The notes below the pieces were generated by a model. It did not search any database. It was not told where the DNA came from and saw only the letters and a program-made list of their open reading frames with translations. This document shows positions 15,822 through 25,477 of a stretch of DNA of 64,000 bases, one piece after another. Both the position numbers and the translations under genes were made by a program. Position 1 is the first letter of the stretch. Each line of letters starts with the position of its first letter. Origin of the DNA: Mycetocola spongiae (GTDB lineage Bacteria; Actinomycetota; Actinomycetes; Actinomycetales; Microbacteriaceae); the NCBI RefSeq assembly GCF_020424085.1, contig NZ_CP080203.1, forward strand, positions 2,232,001-2,296,000. Reading direction: 5' to 3'.

Positions 15822-17885
15822 TCAGCGCGCGTCCACGATGCGCTTAATGCGCTCCGGAACCGTGTCATCCTGCAGGCTCGTGACATCGCCGAGCGGGCGG
15901 GCATCGGCGATGTCCACCAGCAGTCGGCGCATGATTTTGCCCGAGCGGGTCTTGGGAAGATCGGGCACCACGATCACATCGCGCGGCTTGGCCACCGGCC
16001 CGATCTGCGTGCCGATATGCGCGCGCAGGCTCTCGCGCAGCGCGGCGGCCCGCGCGTTCCACGCGGCCGGGTCCTCGAGGCCATCGGCCGCGGCCCCCGG
16101 CGCATTACGCGCGGGAATCACAAACGCGGCGATCGCCTGACCCGTGATCGGATCGTGCACGCCCACCACGCCGGCCTCGGCCACGTCGGGATGCGCGACC
16201 AGCGAGGACTCGATCTCGATCGTGGACAGGCGGTGGCCCGAGACGTTAATCACGTCGTCCACGCGGCCGAGCACCCAGATATCGCCCTCGGCATCCCATT
16301 TTGCGCCGTCTCCCGAGAAAAAATAGCCCTGCTCGCGGAAGCGCGTCCAATAGGAATCCCGATAGCGTTCCGGATCGCCCCATACGGTGCGGGCGAGCGC
16401 CGGGCCCGGCCGGTCCACCACCAGATAGCCCCCGGAACCGTAGGGCACCCGCGCGCCATTCTCGTCCACGATGATCGCGCTGACGCCCGGCAGCGCGCGC
16501 GTGGCCGAGCCCGGCTTCAGCGTGGAGACCCCGGGCAGCGGGGCGAGGATGGCCGAACCGGTCTCGGACTGCCACCAGGTATCCACGATCGGCAGCTCGC
16601 CGCGCCCGAAGTTCTCCCGGAACCATACCCAGGCCTCGGGGTTAATCGCCTCACCCACCGTGCCCAGCAGGCGCAGGCTGGAGAGGTCATATTCGGGCGG
16701 CAGCCCATCGGGGAACCAGGTGGCCAGCGTGCGGATCAGCGTGGGGGCCGTGTAATACGTGGTGACCCCGTAGCGCTCGATGATCTCCAGGTGCCGCGCG
16801 GGATGCGGGGTATTGGGGGTGCCCTCATAGATGACCTGGCTCAGGCCATTGGCAAGCGGCCCATAAATCTCATAGGTATGCGCGGTGACCCAGGCCAGGT
16901 CGGCGGTGCACCAGTGCACATCGCTGTCCTTGGCATCAAAAACGGCCCAGTGGCTAAACGCAGCCTGGGTGAGATAGCCACCCGAGGTATGAACAAGCCC
17001 CTTGGGCTTGCCCGTGGTGCCCGAGGTATAGATGATAAACAGCGGGTTCTCGGAGTCAAAAAACTCGGGGTTGTGCACGGGGGAGGCGGGCTCGACCGAT
17101 TCGTGCCACCAGATATCCCGGCCCGGGGTCCAGTCGATCTCACTGCCGGTGCGGCGGATCACCAACACATGCTCGATGCTATCCACCCCGGCGACCGCGG
17201 CATCGGCATTGGCCTTCACGGCCACCGCGCTGCCGCGGCGGAACTGGCCGTCCGTGGTGATCAGCAGCTTGGCCCCGGTATCCTCCACCCGGAAGCGCAG
17301 GGCCTCGGCGCTGAAGCCGCCAAAAACGAGCGAGTGGATGGCCCCGATCCGGGCCACCGCGAGCGTGGCCACCACGGTCTCGGGGATCACGGGCAGATAG
17401 ATGACCACCCGGTCACCGCGCCCGATGCCCAGCTCGGTCAGGGCATTGGCCGCGCGCGAGACCTCCTCCTGAAGCTCAAGATAGGTGATCTCGCGGCGAT
17501 CGCCCGGCTCGCCCTCAAAATACAGCGCCACCTTATCCCCGCGGCCCGCGGCCACGTGTCGGTCCACGCAGTTCACCGCGACATTCAGGGTGCCCCCGGC
17601 AAACCACTCTGCGCGCGGCACGCTCAGCGTGCCATCCGCGAGCTCGCGCACGGGCTCCCACGTATGCGTGGTGTGCCACGGGGTGGCCCAGTCCAGGCGC
17701 CGCGCCTGCTCGGCCCAGAACGCCTCGGGATCGGCATCCGCGCGCGCCTTCCAGGTGCCGTCCACATTGGCGGTCGCGGCGAATTCGGCCGGGGCCGGGA
17801 AGGCGCGGGTCTCGGCCAGGAGCGCCTGCAATTCGGGCTCGGGCGCGGAGAGGGAGGCGGGGGATGCGGGCAGCGTGGTGGACAT
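15822..17885 (-). CDS. acsA: Acetyl-CoA synthetase (AMP-forming)
   Basis: The 687-residue protein is slightly longer than usual (about 650) because of a short N-terminal extension. It has the ANL-family P-loop YTSGTTGKPKG, the WWQSETG motif, the adenylate motif GYFFSGDGA and the C-terminal catalytic lysine in TRSGKIMRR, the residue that protein acetyltransferases modify. It makes acetyl-CoA from acetate, ATP and CoA in the cytoplasm. An alternative short-chain acyl substrate such as propionate cannot be excluded. A TACCCT -10 lies six bases before the ATG with no ribosome site, so the transcript is probably leaderless. Confidence 0.95.
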   Translation of the reverse strand: MSTTLPASPASLSAPEPELQALLAETRAFPAPAEFAATANVDGTWKARADADPEAFWAEQARRLDWATPWHTTHTWEPVRELADGTLSVPRAEWFAGGTLNVAVNCVDRHVAAGRGDKVALYFEGEPGDRREITYLELQEEVSRAANALTELGIGRGDRVVIYLPVIPETVVATLAVARIGAIHSLVFGGFSAEALRFRVEDTGAKLLITTDGQFRRGSAVAVKANADAAVAGVDSIEHVLVIRRTGSEIDWTPGRDIWWHESVEPASPVHNPEFFDSENPLFIIYTSGTTGKPKGLVHTSGGYLTQAAFSHWAVFDAKDSDVHWCTADLAWVTAHTYEIYGPLANGLSQVIYEGTPNTPHPARHLEIIERYGVTTYYTAPTLIRTLATWFPDGLPPEYDLSSLRLLGTVGEAINPEAWVWFRENFGRGELPIVDTWWQSETGSAILAPLPGVSTLKPGSATRALPGVSAIIVDENGARVPYGSGGYLVVDRPGPALARTVWGDPERYRDSYWTRFREQGYFFSGDGAKWDAEGDIWVLGRVDDVINVSGHRLSTIEIESSLVAHPDVAEAGVVGVHDPITGQAIAAFVIPARNAPGAAADGLEDPAAWNARAAALRESLRAHIGTQIGPVAKPRDVIVVPDLPKTRSGKIMRRLLVDIADARPLGDVTSLQDDTVPERIKRIVDAR

Positions 17886-17942
17886 ATCCCCAGGGTAGGC
17901 ATCGCGCGCGCGTCGCGCCGGGCTACCCGTAACCGACCGTAA

Positions 17943-18974
<1,032 letters not shown>

Positions 18975-18983
18975 CGCAACCAA

Positions 18984-19017
18984 AAGGGCCCGGTACCGCG
19001 AACGGTACCGGGCCCTT
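18984..19017. terminator. Bidirectional terminator after mdh
   Basis: AAGGGCCCGGTACCG pairs with CGGTACCGGGCCCTT (18984-18998 and 19003-19017), between convergent mdh and the surface-protein gene. Confidence 0.85.
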
Positions 19018-19028
19018 CTTATGGGCGC

Positions 19029-21491
19029 TTAGGCCCGGGTGCGGCGACGCAGCAGGACCGCGGCCCCGCCGAGCAGCAGCGTGAGCGCAATCACGGGTGC
19101 AAAGGAACCCGCATCGCTACCGGTGTGGGCCAGCGAGCCGCCGGCCTTGGTGATGGTGGTTCCGGGCTTCACAACCGTGGTGCCGGGCTTGGTGACAACC
19201 ACGGGGGTGCCCTCGGCGCTGCGGATCGCGATCACGGCAACCGTGCCCGACTGCTTGCCCTGGAATACGAGGCGGTGTCCGCCGGCCTCGAGGGCCGACA
19301 GGTCAACATCGGTCAGGACAACCTGGCCGTTGACCACCGGGAAGGTACCCAGGTAGAGGGGCGTGGAATAGGCAAAGACGTCAACCTCGGTGTCCTCGGC
19401 GGCCCAGGGCAGGTTGCCCGAAAACAGGGTCTTGAAGTTCAGCGAGTTGAGCAGGACGCCGGCCGGGGCCACAAAGCTCGCGGTGGCGGCGGCCACATCA
19501 AGCTTCTGCTCGGCGATCAGGCGGTCCAGCCCGGCCGAGTCCGCGGCGGGTGCCGGGGGCGCAACCACAACGGGGGCCGTCACGGTGATCGTGGCGGTCC
19601 GTGCCGAGGAGCCCTCATAGGCCGCGGCATCGCTCGGGGTGAACTCCGCGGCCAGGGCATAGGTGCCGGCCGTGGGGAACGGGAACGAGACGCTGAACGC
19701 GCCGGCCACCACCGGGACGGTCCGGACGGGGCCCTGGCTATCGGCGATGCGGACGGAGACGATGCCGTCCACGGCGGGGGTCACGGTGCCGGTCACGGTG
19801 ACCGAGGAGTTAACGGTGACCGAGACGCTTCCGGCCACCGCGCTCAGCGTGGTCTTGGCCTTCTCAACAACGCCACCGATCAGGGTGACTCCGCCGGGCA
19901 GGTCGGCCGCGGTGATCTTGCGGGTGCTATCGGCCGCGGTGCGCAGCTGGGCGGCGGCATCCACGGTTGCGGCGCTGGCATCGGCGATAAAGATCGACGC
20001 CTGCTCGGGCGTGACGTTCTGCTTGAGGCCGAGGGTCGCGGCGCCGAGGTGTACGGGTCCGCCGTTGGCGCCGGTGACCTTACCGGTATTGCCGGGATCG
20101 CCGAGCTGCACGTCATATTTATTACCCGCGAAGGTATTGCTGCCGGTGAAGAGAACGTTGTTGATATCGTCGTTCACTCCCTGCGAGCTGCGGGTATAGA
20201 GGGCCACACCGGCCCAGGCGTTATCCACGGAGGTGACGTTATTCAGGGTCACATCCCGCGAGGTGACGGCGCTGGTCGGGGCGAAGCGGTTGGTGATGGC
20301 GATACCGTTTTTGGCATAACCCGAGAGCTTCAGATCGCTCAGGTTCAGGGTGGCGACGCCGTTGGCGTCGATACCGCTGGCGTTTACGGCATTGCCCGCG
20401 AGGGTGAGATCGCGCACGGTCACGCCCGTGACATCGGTGATCGCGATGTTTTTATTGGCGGCAACGGGGGAGAGCACGGTGGCTCCTCCCGCGGCGCCCT
20501 GCAGGGTCACGGGGCGGGTGATGTTCAGGTCCTCGGCGAAGGTGCCGGCGGCCACGCTCACGGTGCCGCCGCTGTTCACGGCATCCAGCGCGCGCTGGAT
20601 CGACTTGCCCGCGGGCACGGCGATCGAATCGGCGTTCAGGGTGACTCCGCCGGGCAGGTCGTAGAGGGAGACCGCGCGGGTTCCCGTGCCGGTCCGGAGC
20701 TTGGTGGTGGCCGTGGCGGCCACGGTGCTCTTATCGGTCACAAAGATCGAGGCGAGCGCGTCCGAGGAGCGGGCTCCCACGGTGACTCCGGCGAGGGAGA
20801 CGGCTCCGCCCGCGGCGCCGGTGACCTTAGCGGTATTGCCCGGGTCACCAAACTGCAGGTTATAGGCATTGCCGTAGAAAGAGTTGTTGCCGGCGAAAGC
20901 GACGTTATTGATATCGACCTCGACACCGCGCGAGCTCTTGGTATAAAACGCCAGTCCGGCCCAGGTGTTATCCGCGGAGGTGACGCCGCTGATGGTGATA
21001 TCGGCCGAGGTGACCGCGGAATCGGAGCTAAAGCGGTTGGTGATCGCGATGCCGTTTTTGGCGTAATCCGAGACCTCAAGATTGCGCAGGGTCAGGTCCC
21101 GCACGCCGTTGGCGTCGATGCCCGTGGAATTCACCGCGGGGTTACCCTCAAGCTGCAGGTTCTCGATGGTGACACCCGTGGTATTGGTGATATCGATGTT
21201 CTTGCCGGAGCGCACGCCCTGCAGAACGGTCCCGGCCGTGCCGCGCAGGGTCACGGGGCGGGTGATGCGCAGGTCCTCGGTGAAGGTTGCGGCCTCGAGG
21301 GTCACAACGCCGCCCGGGGCGACGAGGTCCAGGGCCGCCTGGATGGAGGCTTCCGCCGCCACGGTCACGGTGGTCGGGGCTGTCTCGGCCTGGGCGGCGA
21401 GGGGGGCGGCGACCAGGAGGGCGCTCGCGGTTATGATCGCGGCGGAGGTCTGAAATAACCTCCGCGGGGCGATCAGGGGAGTTGCGTTCAT
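19029..21491 (-). CDS. LAXTG-anchored surface protein with two beta-helix repeats
   Basis: An 820-residue secreted protein. Residues 1-35 are a signal peptide (cleavage after AQA). Two tandem copies of a roughly 240-residue parallel beta-helix (pectin-lyase-like) module follow, each starting with an IQ-A-LD segment and containing TGIDANG/SGIDANG, YAKNGIAITNRF, DINNV and GDPGNT. Then come an Ig-like domain (about 540-630), a stalk domain with YSTPLYLG, a Thr/Pro/Lys linker (TKPGTTVVKPGTT) and a sorting signal LAHTG (787-791), hydrophobic helix and RRRTRA tail. LAXTG is the motif of class E sortases, so the protein is probably cell-wall attached. Ligand is unknown. GGAAG precedes the ATG; in-frame upstream codons are not used because they precede the signal peptide. 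Confidence 0.88.
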   Translation of the reverse strand: MNATPLIAPRRLFQTSAAIITASALLVAAPLAAQAETAPTTVTVAAEASIQAALDLVAPGGVVTLEAATFTEDLRITRPVTLRGTAGTVLQGVRSGKNIDITNTTGVTIENLQLEGNPAVNSTGIDANGVRDLTLRNLEVSDYAKNGIAITNRFSSDSAVTSADITISGVTSADNTWAGLAFYTKSSRGVEVDINNVAFAGNNSFYGNAYNLQFGDPGNTAKVTGAAGGAVSLAGVTVGARSSDALASIFVTDKSTVAATATTKLRTGTGTRAVSLYDLPGGVTLNADSIAVPAGKSIQRALDAVNSGGTVSVAAGTFAEDLNITRPVTLQGAAGGATVLSPVAANKNIAITDVTGVTVRDLTLAGNAVNASGIDANGVATLNLSDLKLSGYAKNGIAITNRFAPTSAVTSRDVTLNNVTSVDNAWAGVALYTRSSQGVNDDINNVLFTGSNTFAGNKYDVQLGDPGNTGKVTGANGGPVHLGAATLGLKQNVTPEQASIFIADASAATVDAAAQLRTAADSTRKITAADLPGGVTLIGGVVEKAKTTLSAVAGSVSVTVNSSVTVTGTVTPAVDGIVSVRIADSQGPVRTVPVVAGAFSVSFPFPTAGTYALAAEFTPSDAAAYEGSSARTATITVTAPVVVAPPAPAADSAGLDRLIAEQKLDVAAATASFVAPAGVLLNSLNFKTLFSGNLPWAAEDTEVDVFAYSTPLYLGTFPVVNGQVVLTDVDLSALEAGGHRLVFQGKQSGTVAVIAIRSAEGTPVVVTKPGTTVVKPGTTITKAGGSLAHTGSDAGSFAPVIALTLLLGGAAVLLRRRTRA

Positions 21492-21822
21492 AACATCTTC
21501 CATTCGGTTCATCGGTGACGATGGATAAAGGTGTGTCGGCGCGTTCGATATCCGGGTTCCTCCCCCAAGACACGGACACGACTCCACCACTAGGATCACG
21601 ATGTTTATGTAATCGGTCAAGGAAAAAGTAGTTTTTCGGAATAATTGGTCACGTTTGGGCCAAAAATGAGCCCTGAACAGGTGTCTTTTTTGCGAATCCG
21701 GGGCAGGGCGGCGCGGTCTCCCCCGTGTGGGGGAGGGCAAAACCCCTCCCGGGGCGGATTCGCCCGGGGGTGGGCGCTCCCTATTCTGGAATCATCCACA
21801 CAGACCTCAGGAGGCCGGATAC
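21492..21822. other. Intergenic region between divergent surface-protein and ABC genes
   Basis: It holds a minus-strand TTGACC (complement of 21615-21620) with a poor -10 for the surface protein, and a plus-strand TTCGCC-N17-TATTCT (-10 at 21782-21787) for the ABC exporter. A GC-rich imperfect inverted repeat (CCCCTCCCGGGG and CGCCCGGGGG) lies near 21745-21770. I see no further gene. Confidence 0.4.
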
Positions 21823-22704
21823 ATGCTGGAACTACGCGGCATCACCAAGAGTTACGCCACGCGGCGGGTGCTTGATGACATCACCTTCCGGATTGAACCC
21901 GGCCGGATGACAGGTTTTGTCGGCGGCAACGGTGCGGGAAAAACCACCACGATGCGAATCCTGCTGGGCGTGCTGGGCGCCGATGGCGGCGATGTGCTCC
22001 TAAACGGCACCCCCGTGACCGAGCAGGACCGCCGCGGGTTTGGGTATATGCCCGAGGAGCGGGGGCTCTACCCGAAGATGCGTGTGGCCGAACAGATCAC
22101 CTATCTGGCCCGCCTGCACGGCCTGAGCGCCGCCAGGGCCAAATCCAATACCGAGACCCTGCTGGGGCAGCTCGGGCTCACCGAGCGCGCGGGCGATAAC
22201 CTCGAGAGCCTCTCTCTCGGAAACCAGCAGCGCGCGCAGATCGCCGCGGCGCTTGTGCACGATCCCATCGCACTGGTCCTCGACGAGCCGTTCTCGGGCC
22301 TCGACCCGATCGCCGTGGACGTGGTGGTCTCCGTGCTGAAGGAACGCGCCGATTCCGGCGTGCCCGTGCTCTTCTCCAGCCACCAGCTGGATATCGTTGA
22401 GCGGCTCTGTGACGACCTCGTGATCATCGCCGGCGGAACCGTGCGCGCCTCCGGGTCCGCGCAGGCCCTGCGAGAGCAGCACCGCAGCAACCGCTACGTC
22501 CTGGAGGGCGCCGCCGATTCAGGTTGGGTGCGCGATCTCCCCGGAGTCTCCGTGCTGGGCTTTGATGCCGGCAACGTGGAGTTTGAGGCGGCAACGCCCG
22601 AGCTCGCCCAGGAGGTCCTGCGCGGGGCGCTTGCGCGCGGGCCCGTCGCCTCCTTCACCCCCGTCCGTCCCACACTCGCGCAGATCTTCCGAGAGGTCAT
22701 CTAA
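21823..22704 (+). CDS. ABC exporter ATP-binding protein (NatA-like)
   Basis: A 293-residue ABC ATPase with Walker A GGNGAGKTT, signature LSLGNQQRAQ, Walker B LVLDEPFSGLDP and the switch His in SSHQ, plus a C-terminal extension of about 70 residues as in NatA/drug-exporter subunits. It pairs with the overlapping permease to form an ABC-2 type exporter. AGGAGG lies nine bases before the ATG; an in-frame upstream ATG at 21727 precedes the promoter and is rejected. The Na+ export function of NatAB is only one possibility; the substrate is unknown. Confidence 0.92.
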   Translation: MLELRGITKSYATRRVLDDITFRIEPGRMTGFVGGNGAGKTTTMRILLGVLGADGGDVLLNGTPVTEQDRRGFGYMPEERGLYPKMRVAEQITYLARLHGLSAARAKSNTETLLGQLGLTERAGDNLESLSLGNQQRAQIAAALVHDPIALVLDEPFSGLDPIAVDVVVSVLKERADSGVPVLFSSHQLDIVERLCDDLVIIAGGTVRASGSAQALREQHRSNRYVLEGAADSGWVRDLPGVSVLGFDAGNVEFEAATPELAQEVLRGALARGPVASFTPVRPTLAQIFREVI

Positions 22705-23813
22705 TGAGCACCCCTACCACCACCCCCACCGCCGGCACCGGTCAGGTCATCTGGCTGGTTGCCGAGCGCGAGATGTCCGCCCGGCTGCGCTCGCGCGCAT
22801 TCCTCATCTCCACGGGCGTCCTGATGCTGATTGTCCTCGGCAGCGTGCTCTTTAGTGGTTTCGCCGCCAAGGGAGCATTTGCCTCCGAGGACGAGGCCGT
22901 GCGGGTGGCCACCACCGCCGAGGTCTCCGCGCAGCTTGACCTCGACCCCGCCGCATTTAATATCACCGTGGTGGCCGACGCGGAGGAGGCGCGCGATCGG
23001 GTGCGCTCGGAGGAGGCGGACGCCGCGGTCCTTGCGGGCACCGAGGGTCTCACCGTGATCGGGGAGAGCGAGGTCCCCGGCTCGCTGGTCTCGGCACTCA
23101 CGCTGACCCCCACGGTGGAGCTTCTGCAGCCCGATTCCATGGACCAGATGCTGCGCTATTTTGTATCGATCGCCTTTGGCATCATCTTTATGTTCTCCGC
23201 GGTCACATTTGGAACCGCGATGGCACAGTCGGTGGTGGAGGAAAAATCCACGCGCGTGGTCGAGATCCTCATCTCCACGGTCTCGGTGCGGGCCCTGCTC
23301 GCGGGTAAGGTGCTGGGCAACTCCCTGCTCGCCTTTGCGCAGGTGGCCCTGATCGCGGCGATCGCCGTGATTGGCCTCACCGTGACCGGCCAGGACGCAC
23401 TCCTGCAGGGAATCGGCGCGCCGATCCTCTGGTTTGTGATCTTCTTTGTCTTTGGGTTTGTGCTGCTGGCCTCGATGTTTGCGGCCTTCGCCTCGCTCGT
23501 CTCGCGCCAGGAGGATGTGGGCACCGCCGTGATGCCGGTGACCACGCTGATCATGATCCCGTATATCGCGGTGATCGCCTTTAATAACAACGAGACCGTG
23601 ATGACCGTGATGTCCTATGTGCCGTTCTCGGCCGCGGTGGGCATGCCGGTGCGGATGTTCTCGGGCGAGGCCCAGTGGTGGGAGCCCGTGCTCTCGCTCG
23701 CGATCCTGCTGATCAGCACGGTGCTGGTGATCGGCCTCGCGGCGCGCATCTATCGGGCCTCGCTGCTGCACACCGGGGGCACCATGAAACTCACGGACGC
23801 CCTGCGCGGCTAA
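22704..23813 (+). CDS. ABC-2 type exporter permease (NatB-like)
   Basis: The 369-residue membrane protein has one N-terminal TM helix (FLISTGVLMLIVLGSVLFSG), a large extracytoplasmic domain (about 55-150) and five further TM segments, the layout of NatB/ABC2_membrane_3 permeases; the conserved VVEEKSTRVVEILISTVS motif links the domain to the ATPase. The start ATG shares its first base with the stop codon of the ATPase gene, indicating translational coupling. A strong terminator follows. Confidence 0.92.
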   Translation: MSTPTTTPTAGTGQVIWLVAEREMSARLRSRAFLISTGVLMLIVLGSVLFSGFAAKGAFASEDEAVRVATTAEVSAQLDLDPAAFNITVVADAEEARDRVRSEEADAAVLAGTEGLTVIGESEVPGSLVSALTLTPTVELLQPDSMDQMLRYFVSIAFGIIFMFSAVTFGTAMAQSVVEEKSTRVVEILISTVSVRALLAGKVLGNSLLAFAQVALIAAIAVIGLTVTGQDALLQGIGAPILWFVIFFVFGFVLLASMFAAFASLVSRQEDVGTAVMPVTTLIMIPYIAVIAFNNNETVMTVMSYVPFSAAVGMPVRMFSGEAQWWEPVLSLAILLISTVLVIGLAARIYRASLLHTGGTMKLTDALRG

Positions 23814-23820
23814 GCGGCGC

Positions 23821-23860
23821 AAAATACGGCCATCCTCCCGCGGAAGGATGGCCGTATTTT
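23821..23860. terminator. Bidirectional terminator
   Basis: AAAATACGGCCATCCT pairs with AGGATGGCCGTATTTT, T-runs on both strands, between the permease and convergent GNAT gene. Confidence 0.92.
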
Positions 23861-23861
23861 T

Positions 23862-24347
23862 TTAGGCGGAGGCGACGTCCTTGCGCATCTGCAGCGCGGT
23901 CACGTCATAGCCGAGCGATTCATAGAGGCCACGCGCGGCGGTGTTATATCCAAATACATTCAGGCCCAGCGTGAGCGCCCCGTGCTCGGCGGCCGCGCGC
24001 TCGGCCAGGCTCATCGCGGCACGGCCGTGGCCCGCCCCGCGGTGGGGCTCGTCGATCTCAATATCCCAGACCCACCAGTTCTCGATTTCGCCCGCCTCGC
24101 GCACGCCAATCCAGAGATAACCCACGCGCTCGGCCCCGGGCTCCGCGCCCGCGAGCACATCAAAAATGAGGTGATCCGGGGCCGGGGAGCCGCCCGGCAG
24201 ATAGTTATCGCGCGTGGCCTGGGCCCGGGTGCGCGCCTCCTCGGGGGAGTCCCCGGCCTGGAGGCGTGACGCCTCATATTCCGCGGCAACGCGGTCCATC
24301 CAGGACGCTAGGCGCTCGCTGGGCATGGGGGAAAGGGTGGTTGTCAT
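23862..24347 (-). CDS. GNAT-family N-acetyltransferase
   Basis: A 161-residue protein with the GNAT core: beta strands 4-5 around WVWDIEIDEPHRGAGHGRAAM, where R/HRGAGHGRA is the acetyl-CoA pyrophosphate-binding Q/RxxGxG/A motif, and the C-terminal NVFGYNTAARGLYESLGY motif. It should acetylate an amine on a small molecule or protein; the acceptor is unknown. Its start codon is only 22 bp from the divergent threonine aldolase start, so the promoters must overlap. Confidence 0.9.
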   Translation of the reverse strand: MTTTLSPMPSERLASWMDRVAAEYEASRLQAGDSPEEARTRAQATRDNYLPGGSPAPDHLIFDVLAGAEPGAERVGYLWIGVREAGEIENWWVWDIEIDEPHRGAGHGRAAMSLAERAAAEHGALTLGLNVFGYNTAARGLYESLGYDVTALQMRKDVASA

Positions 24348-24369
24348 GAATTCATGATTTCATGGAATC

Positions 24370-25437
24370 ATGACCACCCTGCACAACGCCTCCGTCCGCC
24401 ACTTCGCCTCCGATAATTATGCGGGGGCGCATCCCGAGGTTTTGGCGGCGCTCGCCGCGGCCAACGGGGGTCATCAGCCCGCCTATGGCGACGACCTCTA
24501 TACCGAACACCTGGGTGAGGTATTCGCCCGGCATTTTGGCGAGGGGGTGCGGGCGTTCCCGGTTTTTAACGGCACCGGGGCCAATGTGGTGAGCCTGCAG
24601 GCGATGCTGCCGCGCTGGGGCGCGGTGATCGCCGCGGGAACCTCCCATATTAATAACGACGAGTGCGGGGCCCCCGAGCGCATCGGCGGGCTGAAACTGC
24701 TGACCGTTCCCACCCCGGATGGCAAGCTCACCCCCGAGCTGATCGCCACCGAGGCCTGGGGCTTCGGCGATGTGCACCGGGCCGAGCCGCATGTGGTCTC
24801 GATCACGCAGTCCACCGAGCTGGGCACCCTCTATACACCCGCGGAGATCACCGCGATCACCGAGTATGCCCACGCCCAAAATATGCGCGTGCACGTGGAC
24901 GGCTCGCGGCTGGCCAATGCGGCCGCCGCGCTGGATCTGCCGCTGCGCGCGTTCACCACCGATGCGGGGGTGGATACGGTGTCCTTCGGCGGCACCAAAA
25001 ACGGCCTGGTCTTTGGCGAGGCCGTGCTGGTTCTGAACCCTGACTCGGCCAGCGGCGTGGACTATCTGCGCAAGATGGACATGCAGCTGGGTTCCAAGAT
25101 GCGCTTCGTCTCGGCCCAGCTGATCGCGCTGCTTGAGGGTGACCTCTGGCTGCGCAGCGCGGCGCATGCCAATGCGATGGCCGCGCGGCTGCGTGGCACG
25201 CTGGATCGGGCCATTGCCGAGGGCCGCGCGCCCGGGCTGAGCTTCGCCCAGCCCACGCAGGTCAACGCGCTCTTTGCCTCGCTGCCCGCGGCCGCGGCCG
25301 ATCGGGTGCGCGCCGATTTCCGCTTCTACGACTGGGATGCCGCGACCGAGCAGGTGCGCTGGATGACCGCATTTGATACCACCGAGGGGGATGTGGACGC
25401 GTTCGCCGCGGCCATTATTTCCGCGCTCGCCGGCTAG
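24370..25437 (+). CDS. ltaE: L-threonine aldolase family PLP enzyme
   Basis: The 355-residue fold-type I PLP protein has the threonine aldolase features: an early SDNYAGAHPEV motif, NGTGANV, VHVDGSRLANA (Asp that binds the PLP nitrogen) and the Schiff-base lysine in SFGGTKNGL. The low-specificity enzymes cleave L-threonine and L-allo-threonine to glycine and acetaldehyde. It is divergent from the GNAT gene with 22 bp between start codons and is followed by a GC-rich hairpin. Confidence 0.88.
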   Translation: MTTLHNASVRHFASDNYAGAHPEVLAALAAANGGHQPAYGDDLYTEHLGEVFARHFGEGVRAFPVFNGTGANVVSLQAMLPRWGAVIAAGTSHINNDECGAPERIGGLKLLTVPTPDGKLTPELIATEAWGFGDVHRAEPHVVSITQSTELGTLYTPAEITAITEYAHAQNMRVHVDGSRLANAAAALDLPLRAFTTDAGVDTVSFGGTKNGLVFGEAVLVLNPDSASGVDYLRKMDMQLGSKMRFVSAQLIALLEGDLWLRSAAHANAMAARLRGTLDRAIAEGRAPGLSFAQPTQVNALFASLPAAAADRVRADFRFYDWDAATEQVRWMTAFDTTEGDVDAFAAAIISALAG

Positions 25438-25442
25438 GGCGT

Positions 25443-25468
25443 GGGGTCCGGGCCGCGGCCCGGACCCC
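25443..25468. terminator. GC-rich hairpin between ltaE and trpS
   Basis: GGGGTCCGGGCC pairs with GGCCCGGACCCC; no T-run, so it is a weak or factor-assisted terminator between convergent genes. Confidence 0.55.
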
Positions 25469-25477
25469 GCGGCGGGC

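Noticed and set aside
16017-17942. 641-codon open frame antisense to acsA
   Set aside because: Shadow of the acsA codon bias; composition is Gly/Arg/His rich with no domain.
19125-21458. 777-codon frame antisense to the beta-helix surface protein
   Set aside because: Gly/His/Arg-rich shadow; the minus frame has signal peptide, repeats and sorting signal.
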